A DNA stretch of 20,962 nt from Devosia sp. Lineage in GTDB: Bacteria > Pseudomonadota > Alphaproteobacteria > Rhizobiales > Devosiaceae. Made by a program: the position numbers and the translations under genes. Within the stretch, counting starts at the first letter, position 1, and every line of letters begins with the position of its first letter. Positions 18,271-20,962 of this stretch are shown here, piece after piece. The notes beneath the pieces are model-generated. The model was not told the origin of the DNA, made no database searches, and saw only the letters and a list, made by a program, of their open reading frames with translations. The stretch covers positions 1 through 20,962 of the forward strand of contig JAEUMC010000396.1 of the NCBI GenBank assembly GCA_016793415.1. The letters are read 5' to 3'.

Positions 18271-18297
18271 TGACCGGAACAAGCAAGGAAGTGCCGC

Positions 18298-19614
18298 ATG
18301 GCTGAACGCAAGTCGGGGCCCGTCAAGCCGCCGGTCATCGAGTTGACGGCGCGGGAGGCTGACAAGCCGGCCGCCGCGACGACGGCGAGCGGCAAGGCGG
18401 CCGAAGCTGCGGAAGCGGCTCCGAGCGAGGCGAGCCCCGCCGCGGAAGAACCCGTGCGTCCCGCACCGCCTCCGCCGCCACGGCCCCAGGCGCGTCTTGC
18501 CATGCCATGGAGCGCCATCACGATCGCTGCGGTCGCAGGTGCGCTGCTCGGGGCGGGGCTGGTCTACGGGCTCGGCAACTGGTTGCCGCTGCCGAACCAG
18601 CGCCCGGTGATTGCCGACCCCGCCGCCCGCCTTGATGCCACCGACAGCAGCCTCAACGAGATCGAGACGCGGCTTGCTGCCCTCGAGGAACAATCGCCGC
18701 GGCTGGCAGCGGTCGAAGAGCAGGGCAAGCGCACCCAGGTCAGCCTCGATGCCACCATTGCGCAGCTCGACGGCGGTCTGAACGAAATGCGGCAGGCGGT
18801 TGCCGCGGTCCCTACGGCGGCGACCGTGGATCTCGCGCCGCTCGAGACCCAGCTCAAGGGGCTCGAAGACCGAGTGACGGCGATCGGCGCCGGCGCCTCG
18901 TCGGCCGATGCCGCCGCACTGGCTGAGACCATCAGCGATATCGAGGCCGGCCTCGCCGACCTGCGCACCCAGTTGACGGCACTCGACCAGCGCGTGGCGG
19001 CTACCGACAGCGCCATCAGCGGCCTCAAGGGTGACGTGACGGCGACGCAGACGGCGATTTCGACGCAGAACCAGACGCTGGGGAGTGCCGATATCGGCCC
19101 GGCCGTGCGCCTGCCGTTGATGGTGTCGGGGCTCGAAACCGCCATCAGCAACGGCCGGCCGTTTGTCGCCGAACTCAATGGCCTCAAAGCACTGTTGCCC
19201 GACCTGGCGGTACCTGGGCCGGTCGAAGCTTCGGCTGCCGAGGGCCTGCCGCGGCCCGATGCCGTGGTGGCGCAGTTCACCGCCGCGGTGCCGAACGTGC
19301 TGGCCGGTCGTGCTGCCGTCAGTAGCGGCGACATGGGTGAAGACGCGCTCGAATGGATGAAGGGGTTGCTCGCCTTGCGTCCGGTGGGCGAGGTGGCGGG
19401 CGATGCGCCCGAGGCGATCGTTTCCCGGCTGGAAGCGGCGGTCGGCCGGCACGATTTCAAGGCGGCGGCCGAGCTCCTGGCGCAGTTGCCGCCGGCCATG
19501 CAGGCGGGCGCCGGCACGTCGGGGGCCGATATCGCCAAGCTGGCGGCGGCTGAGGATTTCGTCGCCGAGCTGCGCAGCCGGGCACTGGCGCCGACGGCGG
19601 AGGCCACGCCGTGA
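18298..19614 (+). CDS. Mitofilin/Mic60-like inner membrane protein of the heme gene cluster (COG4223 type)
   Basis: A 438-residue protein with an Ala/Pro/Glu-rich cytoplasmic N-terminus (about 20-66), one membrane helix (about 70-93), a long heptad-rich coiled coil (about 105-275) and a C-terminal domain including LEAAVGRHDFKAAAELLAQLPP, the mitofilin signature helix pair. This architecture matches the alphaproteobacterial homologues of mitochondrial Mic60, which shape inner-membrane invaginations and are known to be encoded beside heme genes. ATG 18298 has AAGGAAG upstream. It follows hemD by 27 bases and its stop overlaps the hemY GTG by four bases, so the two membrane proteins are probably made together. 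Whether it scaffolds heme enzymes, shapes membrane, or both is inferred. The coiled coil makes homology by sequence alone weak, but order and layout are convincing. Confidence 0.85.
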   Translation: MAERKSGPVKPPVIELTAREADKPAAATTASGKAAEAAEAAPSEASPAAEEPVRPAPPPPPRPQARLAMPWSAITIAAVAGALLGAGLVYGLGNWLPLPNQRPVIADPAARLDATDSSLNEIETRLAALEEQSPRLAAVEEQGKRTQVSLDATIAQLDGGLNEMRQAVAAVPTAATVDLAPLETQLKGLEDRVTAIGAGASSADAAALAETISDIEAGLADLRTQLTALDQRVAATDSAISGLKGDVTATQTAISTQNQTLGSADIGPAVRLPLMVSGLETAISNGRPFVAELNGLKALLPDLAVPGPVEASAAEGLPRPDAVVAQFTAAVPNVLAGRAAVSSGDMGEDALEWMKGLLALRPVGEVAGDAPEAIVSRLEAAVGRHDFKAAAELLAQLPPAMQAGAGTSGADIAKLAAAEDFVAELRSRALAPTAEATP

Positions 19615-20962
19615 TCAGGCTTGCCTACTGGATCATCGTCAGCCTGCTCGTCACCGCCGGGATTGCCTGGCTGATCGGCTTGCCGGGGACGCTCACCATC
19701 GAGTTCCTCGATTTCCGCATGCAGCCGCGGCTGGGCGTTGCCGCCTTCCTCGCGGTCGCCGGCGTGGTGCTGATCATCCTCCTGTGGGGAATCGTCAAGC
19801 GGATCATCGCGGCGCCTTACTACATCGCCCGGCAATCGCGCGAACGGCGCAAGGATGCCGGCTACATGGCCCTGTCGGATGGTTTCATCGCGCTGCAGGC
19901 GGGCGACGCCAACCGGGCCCGGCAGCTGGCGCGCGAGGCGCGCGGCAACCTGCCGCGCAACGCCGCGGCACAGCTGCTCGAGGCGCGCGCCGACCTGGCG
20001 CTGGGCGACATGCATTCGGCGCGCGAACACTACCGGGCGCTGATCACCAATCGCAAAACCGCGCTCGCTGCGCTTTCCGGCCTCTACGACCAGGCGCGCC
20101 AGCAGGGGCGGCCCGACGCGGCGCTGACCTTTGCACAGAAGGCCATCGATATCTCGCCGCAGGCGCCATGGGCGCGCGAGGCGGTGTTCGACGACCTGAC
20201 CCGCAACGGCCGCTGGGACGATGCCTACCGGATGATCGCAGACGAGCAGGCGGTGACGCGGGAGGAAAAGACCCGCAAGCGCCGCCGCCAGGCGGTGGTC
20301 GAAACGGCGCGGGCGCAGATCGCCGAAGGCACCGACCCGCATGCGGCGCTAGAGCATGCGCTCGCCGCGCTGAAGCTGGTGCCGGATTTCGTGCCGGCAG
20401 CGCTGATCGCGGCGCGGATCTATTCCAACCGCAACGAAGCGCGGCGCGCGATGAGCCTGTTGCGCCGAGTGTGGCGCGCCACATCGCACCCCGATATCGC
20501 GACGCTGTTCGCCAACTCGGTGCCCGGCGTTTCCGCCGTCGACCGGCTGAAGCGCATCAGGGAACTGATCGATAACCCGCCGCCCAACAAGGCGAGCGCA
20601 CTGGTGCTGGCCCGGGCCTCGATCGACGCCTTCGACTGGGTCGGAGCGCGGCAGGCGCTGGCCGGCTACTCCAACGCCAACCCCTCGCAGGCGGTGTGCC
20701 TGCTGATGGCGGAAATCGAGGAGGGCCAGTCGGGCGACAAGGGCAAGGCGCGCGACTGGCTGAACCGCGCCGTACGAGCGCCGCGCGACCCGGTGTGGAC
20801 CGCCGACGGCATCACCGCCGACGAATGGGAGCCGCTGTCGCCAGTCACCGGCAAGCTCGATGCGTTCGAATGGCGGGTGCCGACCAGCGCCGTGGCGACG
20901 CGCACCGGCGCCAACACCCCGGCACTGCCCGAGGGCGCGCCGCCGCCGGCTCCGGCCGAACC
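19611..20962 (+). CDS. hemY: Heme biosynthesis protein HemY, TPR membrane protein (3' end beyond window)
   Basis: The HemY_N/TPR family protein encoded in proteobacterial heme clusters; not the protoporphyrinogen oxidase that bears the same name in Bacillus. The visible 450 residues start at GTG 19611 with two membrane helices (about 4-23 and 41-62), then GYMALSDGFIALQAGDANRA (84-103), the typical HemY_N block, and a series of helical TPR-like repeats (about 95-380) facing one side of the membrane. DEWEPLSPVTGKLDAFEWRVP (about 404-424) is the conserved C-terminal segment, followed by a Pro/Ala-rich tail cut by the window. Its function is not well defined; interaction with or coordination of late heme enzymes is proposed for the family. 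Its start overlaps the stop of the mitofilin-like gene as GTGA. Confidence 0.93.
   Translation, partial: MIRLAYWIIVSLLVTAGIAWLIGLPGTLTIEFLDFRMQPRLGVAAFLAVAGVVLIILLWGIVKRIIAAPYYIARQSRERRKDAGYMALSDGFIALQAGDANRARQLAREARGNLPRNAAAQLLEARADLALGDMHSAREHYRALITNRKTALAALSGLYDQARQQGRPDAALTFAQKAIDISPQAPWAREAVFDDLTRNGRWDDAYRMIADEQAVTREEKTRKRRRQAVVETARAQIAEGTDPHAALEHALAALKLVPDFVPAALIAARIYSNRNEARRAMSLLRRVWRATSHPDIATLFANSVPGVSAVDRLKRIRELIDNPPPNKASALVLARASIDAFDWVGARQALAGYSNANPSQAVCLLMAEIEEGQSGDKGKARDWLNRAVRAPRDPVWTADGITADEWEPLSPVTGKLDAFEWRVPTSAVATRTGANTPALPEGAPPPAPAE

Noticed and set aside
17524..19452. A 642-residue minus-strand frame opposite hemD and the mitofilin-like gene
   Set aside because: Arg/His/Gly-rich, no domain, and the plus strand carries an orderly heme operon with tight junctions.
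1..20962. Defence island, CRISPR array, prophage, insertion sequence or RNA gene
   Set aside because: No direct-repeat arrays, transposase or integrase motifs, terminal repeats, tRNA-like cloverleafs or composition change were seen; every gene recognised is core or conserved-hypothetical, and no non-coding gap exceeds about 150 bases.

Overview
This is a GC-rich (about two-thirds G+C by eye), densely coding chromosomal window from an alphaproteobacterium, most likely order Hyphomicrobiales (Rhizobiales). A Devosia-like organism is my guess from protein character and synteny, not something the sequence proves. The lineage evidence is the giant NAD-dependent glutamate dehydrogenase, a hemC-hemD-mitofilin-hemY string divergent from tsaD, the rsmB/heparinase-like/purH string, and a DUF1674 (SDHAF4-type) gene beside htpX. 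I see no rRNA, tRNA, CRISPR array, insertion sequence, phage gene or composition break. This is core genome, not an island.

Layout. 1-871 (-): 5' part of leuC (leucine synthesis), cut by the window edge. 965-2320 (-): multi-spanning Wzx/MATE-like polysaccharide flippase. 2463-7238 (+): NAD-dependent glutamate dehydrogenase of about 1,590 residues. 7251-12984 (-): purH, a heparinase II/III-like protein, rsmB and htpX, transcribed htpX to purH. 13080-13271 (+): DUF1674 protein, whose stop codon shares the palindrome CTAG with the stop of a convergent DUF1761 membrane protein (13268-13693, -). 13792-16528 (-): a tightly packed set transcribed tsaD, gpsA, YciI, EVE. 16599-20962 (+): hemC, hemD, a Mic60/mitofilin-like membrane protein and hemY, the last cut by the window edge.

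How the genes relate. hemC and hemD perform consecutive steps to uroporphyrinogen III. They are joined by two inner-membrane proteins, one with a coiled coil and mitofilin-type C-terminus and one with TPRs, and the latter is translationally coupled to its neighbour by a GTGA overlap. tsaD makes the t6A tRNA modification. It shares an operon with gpsA (glycerol-3-phosphate for phospholipid) and two small proteins, one of which (EVE) belongs to a fold that binds modified bases. htpX (membrane protease) has a convincing heat-shock-sigma-like promoter, and rsmB (16S rRNA m5C967) follows it by five bases. The heparinase-like gene appears to have its own promoter in the gap after rsmB.

The most useful second-look items are the sigma-32-like htpX promoter with its embedded inverted repeat, the heparinase-like protein with an altered His-Ala-Asp motif, the tsaD-gpsA-YciI-EVE coupling, the Mic60-heme linkage, the double stop codon CTAG, and several TTG starts that a default ATG call would miss. 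I found no clearly new defence or mobile system here.
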